Source: Cellulomonas fengjieae (GTDB taxonomy: Bacteria; Actinomycetota; Actinomycetes; Actinomycetales; Cellulomonadaceae). Taken from it: a stretch of DNA of 64,000 nt. The notes beneath the pieces were generated by a model that made no database searches, had not been told where the DNA came from, and was given only the letters and a program-made list of their open reading frames with translations. Both the position numbers and the translations under genes were made by a program. The stretch covers positions 744,001 through 808,000 of the forward strand of contig NZ_CP074404.1 of the NCBI RefSeq assembly GCF_018388465.1, written 5' to 3'. Of the stretch, positions 1-8,237 are shown in pieces; the stretch's first letter is position 1, and each line of letters opens with the position of its first letter.

Positions 1-170
1 ACCGGTACCCGCGGCTCGACCTCACCGACGTGTTCGCCGGGTGCTTCGACGAGCAGGCCAGACGCAAGCCGGACAGCCTCGCAGCGGGGTTCGTGCGCAG
101 CGGCATCCGCGCCCGCCTGGAGACCAACCCACTGAACGACGTCCAGGTCCTCGGGGATCGATCGGCCTGA
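1..170 (+). CDS. C-terminal fragment, possibly HD-domain protein
   Basis: Only the last 55 codons are present; the frame is open from base 3 to a TGA at 168-170 and the start lies outside the window. The tail begins RYPRLDLTDVF and continues with CFDEQARRKPDSLAAGF and a final NPLNDV segment. This resembles the end of HD-domain phosphohydrolases of actinobacteria, in which a YPR motif and a KP(D/E) motif close the domain, but that is recognition from memory. No HD dyad is visible because that part is missing. A hairpin follows 44 bases downstream. Confidence 0.5.
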   Translation, partial: RYPRLDLTDVFAGCFDEQARRKPDSLAAGFVRSGIRARLETNPLNDVQVLGDRSA

Positions 171-213
171 CCCGCCGGGTGGGGATCAGCGAGCCGCCGC
201 CCTGCAGCCGCCC

Positions 214-256
214 ACGACCCCGGTACGGCATGCGCCATATGTCGCACCGGGGTCGT
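214..256 (+). terminator. Hairpin terminator candidate
   Basis: Perfect 11-bp arms (ACGACCCCGGT at 214-224, ACCGGGGTCGT at 246-256) enclose a 21-base loop and are followed by TTCCT. It lies between the truncated gene and the next start, so it probably ends the upstream transcript. Confidence 0.5.
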
Positions 257-319
257 TCCTCGTCGGTCGTGCGGCCGATCCCGGCTGCGGCGTCGCGACC
301 GCGATGGTTGCCTGGAGGC

Positions 320-661
320 ATGGCAGTCGTCGACGAGCTGATGGCCATCGAGAACGACCTCGCACTGGGCCGCGGGGCGCAGTACGAGCGGGTGCTGCAC
401 GACGATGCGCTGGTCGTGGTGCCCGGCGCCGTGCTCACCAAGGACGAGTGCGTGCGGGCCATGGACGCCTCGCCCGGCTGGGACGAGGTCGACCTGGGCG
501 AGCCGCGGCTGGTGGAGTCGCGGGCGACCGCGACCGTCGTGTATCCGTTCGTCGGCACGCGGGGGAGCCGCACGTACCGGGCGGTGCTGTCGTCGACCTA
601 CACCCGCGGTCCGGATGGTCGCTGGCGGCTGCTGGTCCACCAGCAGACCCCGGAGGCCTGA
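320..661 (+). CDS. SnoaL-like/DUF4440 family small protein
   Basis: A 113-residue protein with the plan of the NTF2-like (DUF4440/SnoaL) fold: an N-terminal helix (VDELMAIENDLALG), a HDDALVVVPG strand region and a C-terminal sheet ending WRLLVHQQTPEA. Members are small pocket proteins, some of them isomerases or hydrolases; no substrate can be read here. ATG 320 is chosen because homologues of this type begin with this helix, but the GGAGG at 314-318 is only one base away. ATG 341, in the same frame, would be better spaced. The gene stands alone, 56 bases before a methyltransferase gene. Confidence 0.75.
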   Translation: MAVVDELMAIENDLALGRGAQYERVLHDDALVVVPGAVLTKDECVRAMDASPGWDEVDLGEPRLVESRATATVVYPFVGTRGSRTYRAVLSSTYTRGPDGRWRLLVHQQTPEA

Positions 662-705
662 CCCACCGCCCGTGAGACCGGGCGGCCCGTGCGCGCCGGC
701 CCGCC

Positions 706-711
706 TAGCGT
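706..711 (+). promoter_or_regulatory. -10 element, leaderless start
   Basis: TAGCGT ends 6 bases before ATG 718 and no Shine-Dalgarno sequence is present, so the mRNA probably begins at or next to the start codon. Confidence 0.45.
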
Positions 712-717
712 CAGCCC

Positions 718-1482
718 ATGGCCGACGACATCTTCGAGGTCCCCCGCCTCGCCCAGCTCTACGACCCGCTCGACCCGGACCGCGGCGACCTCGACGTGTA
801 CGTCGCGCTCGTCGACGAGCTCGGTGCCCGCAGCGTGCTGGACGTCGGCTGTGGGACGGGCACGTTCGCGCTGATGCTCGCGCAGCGCGGGCTCGACGTC
901 GTGGGGCTCGACCCGGCCAGGGCGTCGCTGGACGTGGCTCGGGCCAAGCCGGGAGCCGACGCGGTCCGGTGGCTCGAGGGTGACGCGACGGCGCTCCCGC
1001 CGTTGCAGGTGGACCTGGCGACCATGACGGGCAACGTGGCCCAGGTGTTCGTCACCGACGAGGACTGGGCACGGACGGTGACGGCGGTCCGGGAGGCGTT
1101 GCGACCGGGCGGCCACCTGGTGCTCGAGACGCGGGTGCCCGAGCGCGAGGCGTGGCGGGGGTGGACGCGGGAGGCGACCCATCGGGTGGCCGACGTCGCG
1201 GGCGTGGGCCGGGTCGAGGCGTGGGGCGAGGTCACCGACGTGGTCGGCGAGCTCGTGACGTTCCGCTGGACGTGGGTCTTCGAGTCCGACGGGGCCGTCC
1301 TGACCTCCGACTCCACGCTGCGGTTCCGGGACCGGGCGGCCGTCGAGGGATCCCTCACGGAGGCCGGGTTCGAGGTCGTCGACGTGCGCGAGGCGCCGGA
1401 TCGGCCCGGGATGGAGATGGTGTTCGTCGCCAGCCGGGGAGCGGGTCGCGGCCGGAGCCGCGACCCGCTGCCGATCAGCTGA
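718..1482 (+). CDS. Class I SAM-dependent methyltransferase
   Basis: A 254-residue protein. Motif I, VLDVGCGTGTFALMLA, is near residue 40, followed by the acidic residue of VVGLDPA and by an EGDATALP motif, the usual S-adenosylmethionine-binding set of the Methyltransf_11/25 group. The C-terminal half (REALRPGGHLVLETRVP and later strands) carries the substrate-binding side; the substrate is unknown. It starts at ATG 718 without a ribosome-binding site but just downstream of a TAGCGT box. Its 3' end overlaps that of the convergent lipoprotein gene by 8 bases. Confidence 0.85.
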   Translation: MADDIFEVPRLAQLYDPLDPDRGDLDVYVALVDELGARSVLDVGCGTGTFALMLAQRGLDVVGLDPARASLDVARAKPGADAVRWLEGDATALPPLQVDLATMTGNVAQVFVTDEDWARTVTAVREALRPGGHLVLETRVPEREAWRGWTREATHRVADVAGVGRVEAWGEVTDVVGELVTFRWTWVFESDGAVLTSDSTLRFRDRAAVEGSLTEAGFEVVDVREAPDRPGMEMVFVASRGAGRGRSRDPLPIS

Positions 1483-1972
1483 CGGGGAAGCCCGCCTCGG
1501 TGCACGCCGTCACGATCGTCGCGGACACGCTCGGGTAGTCGAGCGTCGCGGCGTTGGCGCCGCCGGTCTCGGCGGCCTCCAGCGCGCCGTCGACGCGCTC
1601 CTGGATCGAGGTGTAGGCGCCGGCGAGGTCCTCCGGCGCCACCTTGACGGCGTCCGCGAGGGCGGAAGAGATGGCACCGAGCTCCTCGGTCTGGTCCTCG
1701 TCGAGCGCCGTGCCGGCGTCCTGCGCCTCGAGCACGGGGACGGCCGCGGCGATGCGCGCGTTGAGCGAGCTCTCCCCGCCGTTGAAGTAGCGGCCGCAGG
1801 CCAGGGCCGCGTTGGGCTCGACGGGCGCGGCGGGGCTCGCGTCCTTCTCGGCGGGCGCCGACGACGCGGACGAGGTCGCCGTCGCGTCCGCGGCGTCGGA
1901 GCCGCCGTCGCAGGCGGTGAGGGTGGTGACGGTCAGGACGGCAGCGGCGAACAGGACGGCAGCGCGCTTCAC
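1475..1972 (-). CDS. Small secreted lipoprotein, unknown function
   Basis: A 165-residue predicted lipoprotein. The first 20 residues are a basic-hydrophobic signal ending in the lipobox LTAC, with Cys21 as the lipidated residue. A Ser/Ala/Asp-rich linker follows, then a helical domain of about 110 residues containing ACGRYFNGGES and a late TACTEAG, whose cysteines could pair outside the cell. GTG 1972 is chosen because AGGAGAA lies 6 bases upstream and the signal peptide starts there (VKRAAV); longer starts add only an arginine-rich stretch. I do not recognise the family. An interrupted palindrome lies about 55 bases upstream. Confidence 0.8.
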   Translation of the reverse strand: MKRAAVLFAAAVLTVTTLTACDGGSDAADATATSSASSAPAEKDASPAAPVEPNAALACGRYFNGGESSLNARIAAAVPVLEAQDAGTALDEDQTEELGAISSALADAVKVAPEDLAGAYTSIQERVDGALEAAETGGANAATLDYPSVSATIVTACTEAGFPVS

Positions 1973-2025
1973 GGTGGTTCTCCTAGCAATGGTTCGACGA
2001 CCGGGCCGTGTGCGGCCCACCCCTG

Positions 2026-2043
2026 AGTTACCAGCGAGTAACT
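2026..2043. promoter_or_regulatory. Interrupted palindrome upstream of lipoprotein gene
   Basis: AGTTAC-N6-GTAACT, 18 bases with perfect 6-bp arms, lies 54-71 bases upstream of the GTG at 1972. The spacing suits a dimeric repressor site, but no regulator gene is adjacent. The rest of 1973-2161 shows nothing clear. Confidence 0.3.
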
Positions 2044-2161
2044 AGGCGCCCCGCCGCTGTCCGCGTCCTGGACTGCGCAAGGGGCACTCGTCCGAGCATT
2101 CGCCGCATGATTGCGGGCCGCAAGCGCAATAGCGCGTGACGGATGCCACGCGCGCCGTCCG

Positions 2162-2728
2162 TCAGCCGCGGCGCTCGGGCGGCGTGCTGTCCCGCAGCCG
2201 CGAGTACATCTCCATGTCCCGGCGCTCGCCCCCGACCGCCTGCCACGAGCGCAGCAGCCCTTCGCGCTCGAACCCGGCGCCCAGGGCGGTGCGGGCGGAC
2301 GCCACGTTCCAGGGCTCGACGTAGAGCTCGAGCCTCGCCACGCCCGGCAGCGTGAGCGCCCAGCCCGCCAGCGTGCGCAGGGCGTCGCGTGCCAGCCCGC
2401 GGCCGCGCCGCGAAGCGACGACCCAGTACCCGAGCGAGACCCGTCCGTGGTCGAGGTCCCGCAGGCCCAGGTACGCGTGGCCGACCGCGACGTCCGTCTC
2501 GAGGTCCGCGACGGCGAACGCGTACCCCGCCCCGGTGGTCAGACGCTCGCGCTGGCGGGCGACGAAGGCGAGGCAGGCGTCGTCGTCGCCGTGCGCGGGC
2601 ACCGAGCCGATCAGCGGGATCAGGGGGTCGGTGCTCGCCTCCCGGACCGCGGGCAGGTCCGCGGCCGTGAACCCGCGCAGCCGGACCTGCGCGCCGAGCA
2701 GCGTGGGCAGGACCAGCGGCGCGCTCAC
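2162..2728 (-). CDS. GNAT acetyltransferase, RimJ/RimL type
   Basis: A 188-residue protein with the GNAT layout: LRGFTAADLPAVREA at the start, an AVGHAYLGL beta4 region, the acetyl-CoA-binding RRGRGLARDALRTL loop, then LELYVEPWNVASARTALGAGF, the Asn-containing alpha4 segment typical of the RimJ/RimL subgroup. It transfers acetyl from acetyl-CoA to an amine; the acceptor is unknown. GTG 2728 is preferred because it overlaps the upstream stop codon (GTGA, 2725-2728), indicating coupling to the DUF385 gene. Longer starts would run through that gene in another frame. Confidence 0.85.
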   Translation of the reverse strand: MSAPLVLPTLLGAQVRLRGFTAADLPAVREASTDPLIPLIGSVPAHGDDDACLAFVARQRERLTTGAGYAFAVADLETDVAVGHAYLGLRDLDHGRVSLGYWVVASRRGRGLARDALRTLAGWALTLPGVARLELYVEPWNVASARTALGAGFEREGLLRSWQAVGGERRDMEMYSRLRDSTPPERRG

Positions 2729-3189
2729 GCCGGGGCCAGCCGGAAGACCCGCAGCTCGCGGCCCGCGCGCGCGGCGTAGTCGGCATAGCCCGGCCAGACG
2801 GCCAGCAGGGCCGGCAGCAACCGCTGGCACTCGTCGGCGTCGGCGAGGCTGGCGACGACGGGTCGGGTCAGGTCACCGATCGTCACCGTGGCACGCGGGT
2901 CGGCCAGCAGGTTGCCGGACCACGCGGGGTGGTGCTCCTGGCCCCAGTTCGAGCCGATGAGCACCCAGCCGTCACCGTCGGCCGCGTACAGCAGGACGGC
3001 CTCGCGCGGCTCCCCGGAACGGCGGCCCGTCGTCGTGAGGACCAGCTGCGGCAGGGTGACCGGGCCGAGCACGCTCCACCGTCCCCGGGTGGCCTTGTGC
3101 AGCCGCCGGTCGACCCCGGCGCACGCGCGGCCCAGCCGAGCGAACCAGCGGGTCCGGCCGAGCCGCCGCACGGTGGGCGTGAGATCCAT
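2725..3189 (-). CDS. DUF385 deazaflavin-dependent family protein
   Basis: A 154-residue protein of the nitroreductase/quinone-reductase family that binds F420 (Ddn-like, DUF385). Diagnostic segments are LVLTTTGRRSGEPREAVLLYA, a GDGWVLIGSNWGQEHHPAW segment and NLLADPRATVTIGD, which form the split-barrel cofactor and substrate site in known members. Reduction of a quinone or similar acceptor with F420H2 is the family expectation; the substrate cannot be inferred. ATG 3189 gives the usual family length; an earlier in-frame start would add about 43 proline/arginine-rich residues. First gene of a two-gene unit with the acetyltransferase. Confidence 0.8.
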   Translation of the reverse strand: MDLTPTVRRLGRTRWFARLGRACAGVDRRLHKATRGRWSVLGPVTLPQLVLTTTGRRSGEPREAVLLYAADGDGWVLIGSNWGQEHHPAWSGNLLADPRATVTIGDLTRPVVASLADADECQRLLPALLAVWPGYADYAARAGRELRVFRLAPA

Positions 3190-3553
3190 CCGGCGAGTGT
3201 GCCCGAGAGCCGGCCGACGCGGCGCCGTCGCACGCCGCGGGGGCCCACATACCAGACCCTGACCTGGACAACCGTCAGATTCGTGGTCTACAACGCTTCC
3301 GGCCGCAGGATCGGACACGTTACGGTGATGTTTCCGCAGGTTTCTATCTCGTATGCTGGACTGTACTGCCCAGTATCAATCGGGTAACGATCCGGCGCCA
3401 TGCACACCCGTGGCTCATAAGTGCGGCCAACCGTGACTTACCTTGTCTGTCAACTCACGGCGGACGTGCTCGACACCGGACCGCTCGTTGCCCGCAGCCC
3501 TGCTGCGGACGCGGAGCGCGTAGGTCAGCGTCCACCCCTTTCCAGGAGGAACA
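3190..3553. other. Long intergenic leader before peptide-binding gene
   Basis: A 364-base gap between divergent genes. Its middle (about 3280-3440) is less GC-rich than its surroundings, as expected of a promoter region. I cannot fix a convincing -35/-10 pair and see no tRNA or known riboswitch pattern. The downstream end holds a strong AGGAGG at 3544-3549, four bases before a TTG start. Confidence 0.4.
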
Positions 3554-5338
3554 TTGAAGATCAGGCGAATCAGCGCCGCGACTGCGGTTCTCGCAGCCGG
3601 TGCCCTGGTGCTCACCGCGTGCTCAAACACGCCGACCGACACCGCGTCCCCGTCGGAGTCCGCTGCTGCGACGACCGGTGGCAACGTCGTCGTCGCCGAG
3701 GTGAACGAGTTCTTCTCGTTCAACTCCTCGACGGCCAACGGCAACACGGACATCAACTCGAAGGTGTCGCTCGCGACGAACTCGAACTTCTACTACATCG
3801 ACGGTGACCTCAAGGTCCAGCGCGACGAGTCGTTCGGGACCATCGAGAAGGTCAGCGACGACCCGCTGACGGTCAAGTACACCGTCAACGAGGGCGAGAC
3901 CTGGTCCGACGGTGAGCCGATCGACGCCGACGACCTGATCCTGGCGTGGGCCGTCTACTCCGGCTTCTACGACGACGGTGGCAACCCGGACGAGGAGGGC
4001 AACCCGACGACCGGGACGTCCTACTTCAGCTACGCCGGCTCCACCGAGGGCCTGGGCCTGACCGAGTTCCCCGAGATCGGCGACGACAACCGCAGCGTCA
4101 CGCTGACGTATGCCGAGCCGTTCGCCGACTGGGAGGTGGCGTTCGGTCTCGACCGTCCGGCCCACGTCGTCGCCAAGGGTGGCGGCCTCGCCGACGGCCA
4201 GGCGCTCATCGACCTGCTGAAGGACAAGCCGCGCGGCAACGTCGACGCCCCGGTCCCCACGGACCCGGCGCTCAAGGCCGTCGCCGACTTCTACAACACG
4301 GGCTTCGACTCCCGCACGCTGCCCAGCGACCCGTCGCTGTACCTGTCCAGCGGCCCGTACATCGTCTCGGACGTCGTCGAGGGCCAGTCGGTCACGATGG
4401 TCGCCAACGACAAGTACGAGGGTGACTTCGGGCCGAAGCTGGACGAGATCACCATCCGCACCATCGCGGACCCGTCCGCCATGGTCCAGGCGCTGCAGAA
4501 CGGTGAGGTCGACGTCATCTCGCCGCAGGCCAACGCCGACACGCTCGCCGCGCTCGAGGGTCTCGACGGCGTCGACGTCCACAAGGGCAACCAGCTCGCG
4601 TACGACCACATCGACCTGAACTTCTCGGGTGTCTTCGCCGACCAGAACGTCCGTGAGGCGTTCCTCAAGACGATCCCCCGTCAGGCGATCCTCGAGGCGA
4701 TCATCACGCCGCTGGACCCCGAGGCCAAGGTCCTCGACTCGCAGCTGTTCGTGCCGGCCCAGGACGGCTACGCCGACGCGATCGCGAACAACGGCTCCGC
4801 CGCGTACGCCGAGCCGGACATCGCCGGCGCCAAGGAGCTGCTCGCCGGTGCCACGCCGACGGTCCGCATCCTCTACAACGTCAACAACCCGAACCGCGTT
4901 GACGCGTTCACGCTGATCCAGCAGTCGGCCACCGAGGCCGGCTTCATCATCGAGGACCAGGGCGACGCCAAGTGGGGCTCGCGCCTCGGCGACGGCTCGT
5001 ACGACGCCTCGATCTACGGCTGGGTCAACTCCGGCGTCGGCGTCAGCGGCGTGCCGCAGATCTTCGGCACCGGTGCGGCGTCGAACTTCAACGGCTTCAC
5101 GGACCCGTCCGCGGACGAGCTGATGGCCGAGCTCATCACGACCACGGACGTCGAGGAGCAGACCCGTCTGCAGCAGGAGATCGACGAGAAGATCTTCGCG
5201 TCGTCCTACGGCCTGCCCTTCTTCCAGAGCATCGGCGTGGACGCTGTCGCCGAGCGCGTCGAGGGCATCGACGCGTACAACCCCAACCAGAACGGTGTCT
5301 GGTGGAACGTCTGGAACTGGAGCGTCAACGACGGCTGA
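3554..5338 (+). CDS. Peptide-type ABC transporter substrate-binding lipoprotein
   Basis: A 594-residue family 5 extracellular binding protein (OppA/DppA type). The signal peptide ends in LTAC with Cys23 as the lipidated residue, then a Ser/Thr-rich linker. The mature part has the expected features: GTIEKVSDDPLTVKYTV, a WSDGEPIDADD segment (the W-DG pattern of this family), NGEVDVISPQA and a C-terminal VWWNVWNWSV. The start is TTG, supported by AGGAGG four bases upstream and by the signal peptide. It is followed by two hairpins and then the permease genes, the usual arrangement for making more binding protein than membrane complex. Ligand unknown: peptide, oligosaccharide or nickel are all possible for the family. 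Confidence 0.88.
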   Translation: MKIRRISAATAVLAAGALVLTACSNTPTDTASPSESAAATTGGNVVVAEVNEFFSFNSSTANGNTDINSKVSLATNSNFYYIDGDLKVQRDESFGTIEKVSDDPLTVKYTVNEGETWSDGEPIDADDLILAWAVYSGFYDDGGNPDEEGNPTTGTSYFSYAGSTEGLGLTEFPEIGDDNRSVTLTYAEPFADWEVAFGLDRPAHVVAKGGGLADGQALIDLLKDKPRGNVDAPVPTDPALKAVADFYNTGFDSRTLPSDPSLYLSSGPYIVSDVVEGQSVTMVANDKYEGDFGPKLDEITIRTIADPSAMVQALQNGEVDVISPQANADTLAALEGLDGVDVHKGNQLAYDHIDLNFSGVFADQNVREAFLKTIPRQAILEAIITPLDPEAKVLDSQLFVPAQDGYADAIANNGSAAYAEPDIAGAKELLAGATPTVRILYNVNNPNRVDAFTLIQQSATEAGFIIEDQGDAKWGSRLGDGSYDASIYGWVNSGVGVSGVPQIFGTGAASNFNGFTDPSADELMAELITTTDVEEQTRLQQEIDEKIFASSYGLPFFQSIGVDAVAERVEGIDAYNPNQNGVWWNVWNWSVNDG

Positions 5339-5365
5339 ACCCAGTCGCCCTAGCGCACCACCGGA

Positions 5366-5437
5366 CGACTGTGTGACAGTCGCCTGAACGGCCGAAGGTG
5401 CCGGGTCGCCCGCCTCGCGGGGGCCCGGCACCTTCGG
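5366..5437 (+). terminator. Tandem hairpins after binding-protein gene
   Basis: A small hairpin (CGACTG-5-CAGTCG, 5366-5382) is followed by a perfect 14-bp stem, CCGAAGGTGCCGGG (5392-5405) with CCCGGCACCTTCGG (5424-5437), whose loop contains an inner CCCGC/GCGGG stem. There is no T-run. It probably acts as a partial terminator or 3' stabiliser between the binding-protein and permease genes. Confidence 0.65.
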
Positions 5438-5563
5438 GTCCGTCCTCAGCATGCACAGCAGGGACAACGGGGTCCGTGCGTGAGGGGGGTGGCGTCTGAA
5501 TTAGGCTTGACTCCTTTCCGGTCCGCCTCCGGCGGGCGGCCCCCCGACACCACCTGAGAAACG

Positions 5564-7105
5564 ATGACCACCTACATCCTTCGACGGTTGCTCGCGTCCC
5601 TGCTGATCCTGCTGGGCGCGTCGTTCATCGTCTATCTGCTCATCGCCTACTCGGGCGACCCGCTGGCCGAGATCCGGTCGAGCAACTCGCCGAGCAAGGC
5701 GGCCCAGATGCAGCAGCGCACGGAGCTGCTCCACCTCGACGTGCCGCCGGCTCTTCGCTACTTCATCTGGCTGGGCGGTGCCGTCAAGTGCGTCGTGCCG
5801 TTCGCCGGTCAGTGCGACCTGGGCGTCACGCTGCAGAACCAGCCGGTCACCGCGGCGCTGTCGTCCGCCATCCCGACGACGCTCCAGCTGGTGACGACGG
5901 CGGCTCTGCTCGCCATCGTGCTCGGCGTGACCATCGGTGTCATCACGGCGCTGCGGCAGTACAGCACGCTGGACTACGGGGTCACCTTCGTCACGTTCCT
6001 CTTCTTCTCGCTCCCCGTGTTCTGGGTCGCGGTCCTGCTCAAGGAGTTCGGGGCCATCGGCTTCAACGACTTCTTGCGAGACCCCTTCATCGGCAACGCC
6101 ACGATCGTGGTGATAGCGCTGGTCGTCGGCCTGCTGTGGACGGTGATCATCGCGGGGCCCCTCAAGCGCCGGCTGCTGACCTTCGGCACGGCCTTCGTGG
6201 TCACCGCAGCCGTCCTGTACTACCTCTCCGTGACGCGCTGGTTCACGACGCCGTCGCTCGGGCTCGTCGTCATCGGGGTCACGGGGATCGCGGCGGCCTA
6301 CGGGTTCACCGTGCTGTTCGCCGGCCTGCAGAACCGCAAGGCGCTGTACTCCTCGCTGATCAGCGTCGCCATCGGCCTCGTCGCGTACGTCGCCCTGCAG
6401 CCGCTGCTGGACAAGGCCACCCTGTGGCTCGTCGTCCTGCTGGGCGTCGTGGCTGTCGGCGCCGGCATCCTGGTCGGCTACCTGATGGGCGGCTACGACC
6501 GCGGGCAGTCGATGAAGGCAGCCGGCCTGACCAGCTTCGCGGTCGCCGCACTGGTGCTGCTCGACCGCTTCATGCAGGCGTGGCCCGCGTACATGGACAA
6601 CCCGCGCATCCGTAACCGGCCGGTTGCCACGATCGGTGCCGAGACCCCCGGTCTCGAGGGCGACTTCTGGATCCAGGGGCTCGACAAGTACACCCACCTG
6701 ATCCTGCCGACCATCGCGCTGATCCTCATCTCGCTGGCGTCGTACACCCGCTACTCGCGGGCGTCGATGCTCGAGGTGATGGGCCAGGACTACGTCCGGA
6801 CGGCGCGCGCCAAGGGCCTGTCCGAGCGGGTCGTGGTGACCCGGCACGCGTTCCGCAACGCGATGATCCCCCTGGCCACGATCGTCGCCATCGACATCGG
6901 CAGCCTGATCGGCGGGGCGGTGATCACCGAGAACGTGTTCTCCTTCAAGGGCATGGGGCAGCTGTTCCTCACCGGCCTGCGCAACACCGACCCCAACCCC
7001 GTGATGGGCGTCTTCCTGGTCACCGGTATCACCGCGGTGATGTTCAACCTGCTGGCCGACCTCACCTACTCGGCCCTCGACCCCCGAGTGAGGGTGAAGG
7101 CATGA
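5564..7105 (+). CDS. OppB/DppB-type ABC permease, enlarged
   Basis: A 513-residue inner-membrane permease. The N-terminal TM (MTTYILRRLLASLLILLGAS) and the C-terminal EAA region (YVRTARAKGLSERVVV, residues about 410-425, then GSLIGGAVITENVFSF) are those of OppB/DppB. Usual members are about 310-340 residues. The extra length lies between residues about 165 and 345, where at least four to five additional hydrophobic segments occur (for example IVVIALVVGLLWTVIIAG and LWLVVLLGVVAVGAGILVGY). It overlaps the next permease gene by ATGA (7102-7105). No strong ribosome-binding site is seen before ATG 5564. Partner of the 7102-8235 permease and the 8885-10687 ATPase. Confidence 0.88.
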   Translation: MTTYILRRLLASLLILLGASFIVYLLIAYSGDPLAEIRSSNSPSKAAQMQQRTELLHLDVPPALRYFIWLGGAVKCVVPFAGQCDLGVTLQNQPVTAALSSAIPTTLQLVTTAALLAIVLGVTIGVITALRQYSTLDYGVTFVTFLFFSLPVFWVAVLLKEFGAIGFNDFLRDPFIGNATIVVIALVVGLLWTVIIAGPLKRRLLTFGTAFVVTAAVLYYLSVTRWFTTPSLGLVVIGVTGIAAAYGFTVLFAGLQNRKALYSSLISVAIGLVAYVALQPLLDKATLWLVVLLGVVAVGAGILVGYLMGGYDRGQSMKAAGLTSFAVAALVLLDRFMQAWPAYMDNPRIRNRPVATIGAETPGLEGDFWIQGLDKYTHLILPTIALILISLASYTRYSRASMLEVMGQDYVRTARAKGLSERVVVTRHAFRNAMIPLATIVAIDIGSLIGGAVITENVFSFKGMGQLFLTGLRNTDPNPVMGVFLVTGITAVMFNLLADLTYSALDPRVRVKA

Positions 7106-8235
7106 CCACCGTCCTGGAGAACACGGCGGACGTCCCGCCCAACCCTGCGACCCCCGGCGGCGGCGAGGACGTCCGTGGCCTCAGCCAGGGCCGTATCGTC
7201 ACCAAGCGCTTCTTCGGCCACACCGGTGCGGTCGTCAGCATCGGGGTCCTGGCCGGCGTGCTGATCCTCGCCATCTCGGCGATCGGGATCGGCCCCATCC
7301 CGGGGTGGTGGAAGTACACCTACCTGCAGACCCCGCCGCTCGTCGACGGGGGCAAGCCGACCCTGCAGCTGTTCCCGTTCTCGCTGGGGGACCACCCGTT
7401 CGGTCAGGACCGCGTCGGGCGCGACATGTTCGCGATGACGATGCGCGGCGCCCAGATCTCGATGTTCATCATGCTGATGGTGGGCGCGATCGCCGCGCTG
7501 GTGGGCGTGCTCATCGGGTCGGCCTCGGGCTTCTTCCGCGGCAAGATCGAGGCCGTCCTCATGCGGTTCACCGACATGATCATCATCATCCCGGCGCTGA
7601 TCGCCGCCGCGGTCGTGGGCAACTCGGCCAAGAGCGTCGTCGCCCTGGCCCTGTTCCTCGGGCTCGTCTCGTGGACCGGCATGGCGCGACTGGTGCGCGG
7701 TGACTTCCTGACCCTGCGCGAGCGGGAGTTCGTCGACGCCGCCCGGCTCGCCGGGGCGTCGAACGGCCGGATCATCTTCAAGCACATCCTGCCGAACGCG
7801 GTCGGCGTCATCACGGTGAACACCACGCTGCTGATGTCGGCGGCGATCCTCACCGAGACGGCGCTCAGCTACGTGGGGCTCGGCGTCAAGTCGCCCGACG
7901 TCTCGCTCGGGCTGCTCATCAGCGCCAACCAGGCGGCGTTCGCCACCCGCCCGTGGCTGTTCTGGTGGCCCGGTGTGTTCATCGTCGTCATCTGCCTGAC
8001 GATCAACTTCATCGGTGACGGTCTGCGCGACGCGTTCGACCCCCGCCAGAAGAAGTTCGCGCTGCGCCGGGTCAAGGAGACGCGCGAGCGTCCCGACCTG
8101 TACGCGCAGCCGACGGCGCGCGGTCCGGTCGCCAGCGGTGGCGCCACGACGGTCGCCTCCGGCGGGTTCTACGAGTCGCTGGACCAGCCGCGTGACATGG
8201 GCGAGGGCAACGACGACGGTGAGGGCCGGCGGTGA
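7102..8235 (+). CDS. OppC/DppC-type ABC permease
   Basis: A 377-residue permease subunit. After a 35-residue cytoplasmic arm come a first TM (VVSIGVLAGVLILAISAIGI) and the periplasmic HPFGQDRVGRDMFAM motif diagnostic of OppC/DppC. The EAA loop (FVDAARLAGASNGRIIFKHILPN) contacts the ATPase. The C-terminus is longer than usual by about 50 residues of charged and Gly-rich sequence. The start overlaps the stop of the preceding permease (ATGA), so the two are translationally coupled. An antisense PH-domain gene begins to end two bases after its stop and separates it from its ATPase gene. Confidence 0.9.
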   Translation: MTTVLENTADVPPNPATPGGGEDVRGLSQGRIVTKRFFGHTGAVVSIGVLAGVLILAISAIGIGPIPGWWKYTYLQTPPLVDGGKPTLQLFPFSLGDHPFGQDRVGRDMFAMTMRGAQISMFIMLMVGAIAALVGVLIGSASGFFRGKIEAVLMRFTDMIIIIPALIAAAVVGNSAKSVVALALFLGLVSWTGMARLVRGDFLTLREREFVDAARLAGASNGRIIFKHILPNAVGVITVNTTLLMSAAILTETALSYVGLGVKSPDVSLGLLISANQAAFATRPWLFWWPGVFIVVICLTINFIGDGLRDAFDPRQKKFALRRVKETRERPDLYAQPTARGPVASGGATTVASGGFYESLDQPRDMGEGNDDGEGRR

Positions 8236-8237
8236 CG

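Noticed and set aside
2026..2043. AGTTAC-N6-GTAACT considered as a terminator of the GNAT gene
   Set aside because: Arms of 6 bp with A/T content and no T-run are weak for this genome, and it lies about 120 bases past the GNAT stop, close to the lipoprotein promoter region.
5564..7105. Enlarged permease considered to be two fused genes or a frameshift product
   Set aside because: One continuous frame with uniform codon bias; the N-terminal and EAA-loop motifs of a single OppB are both present once.
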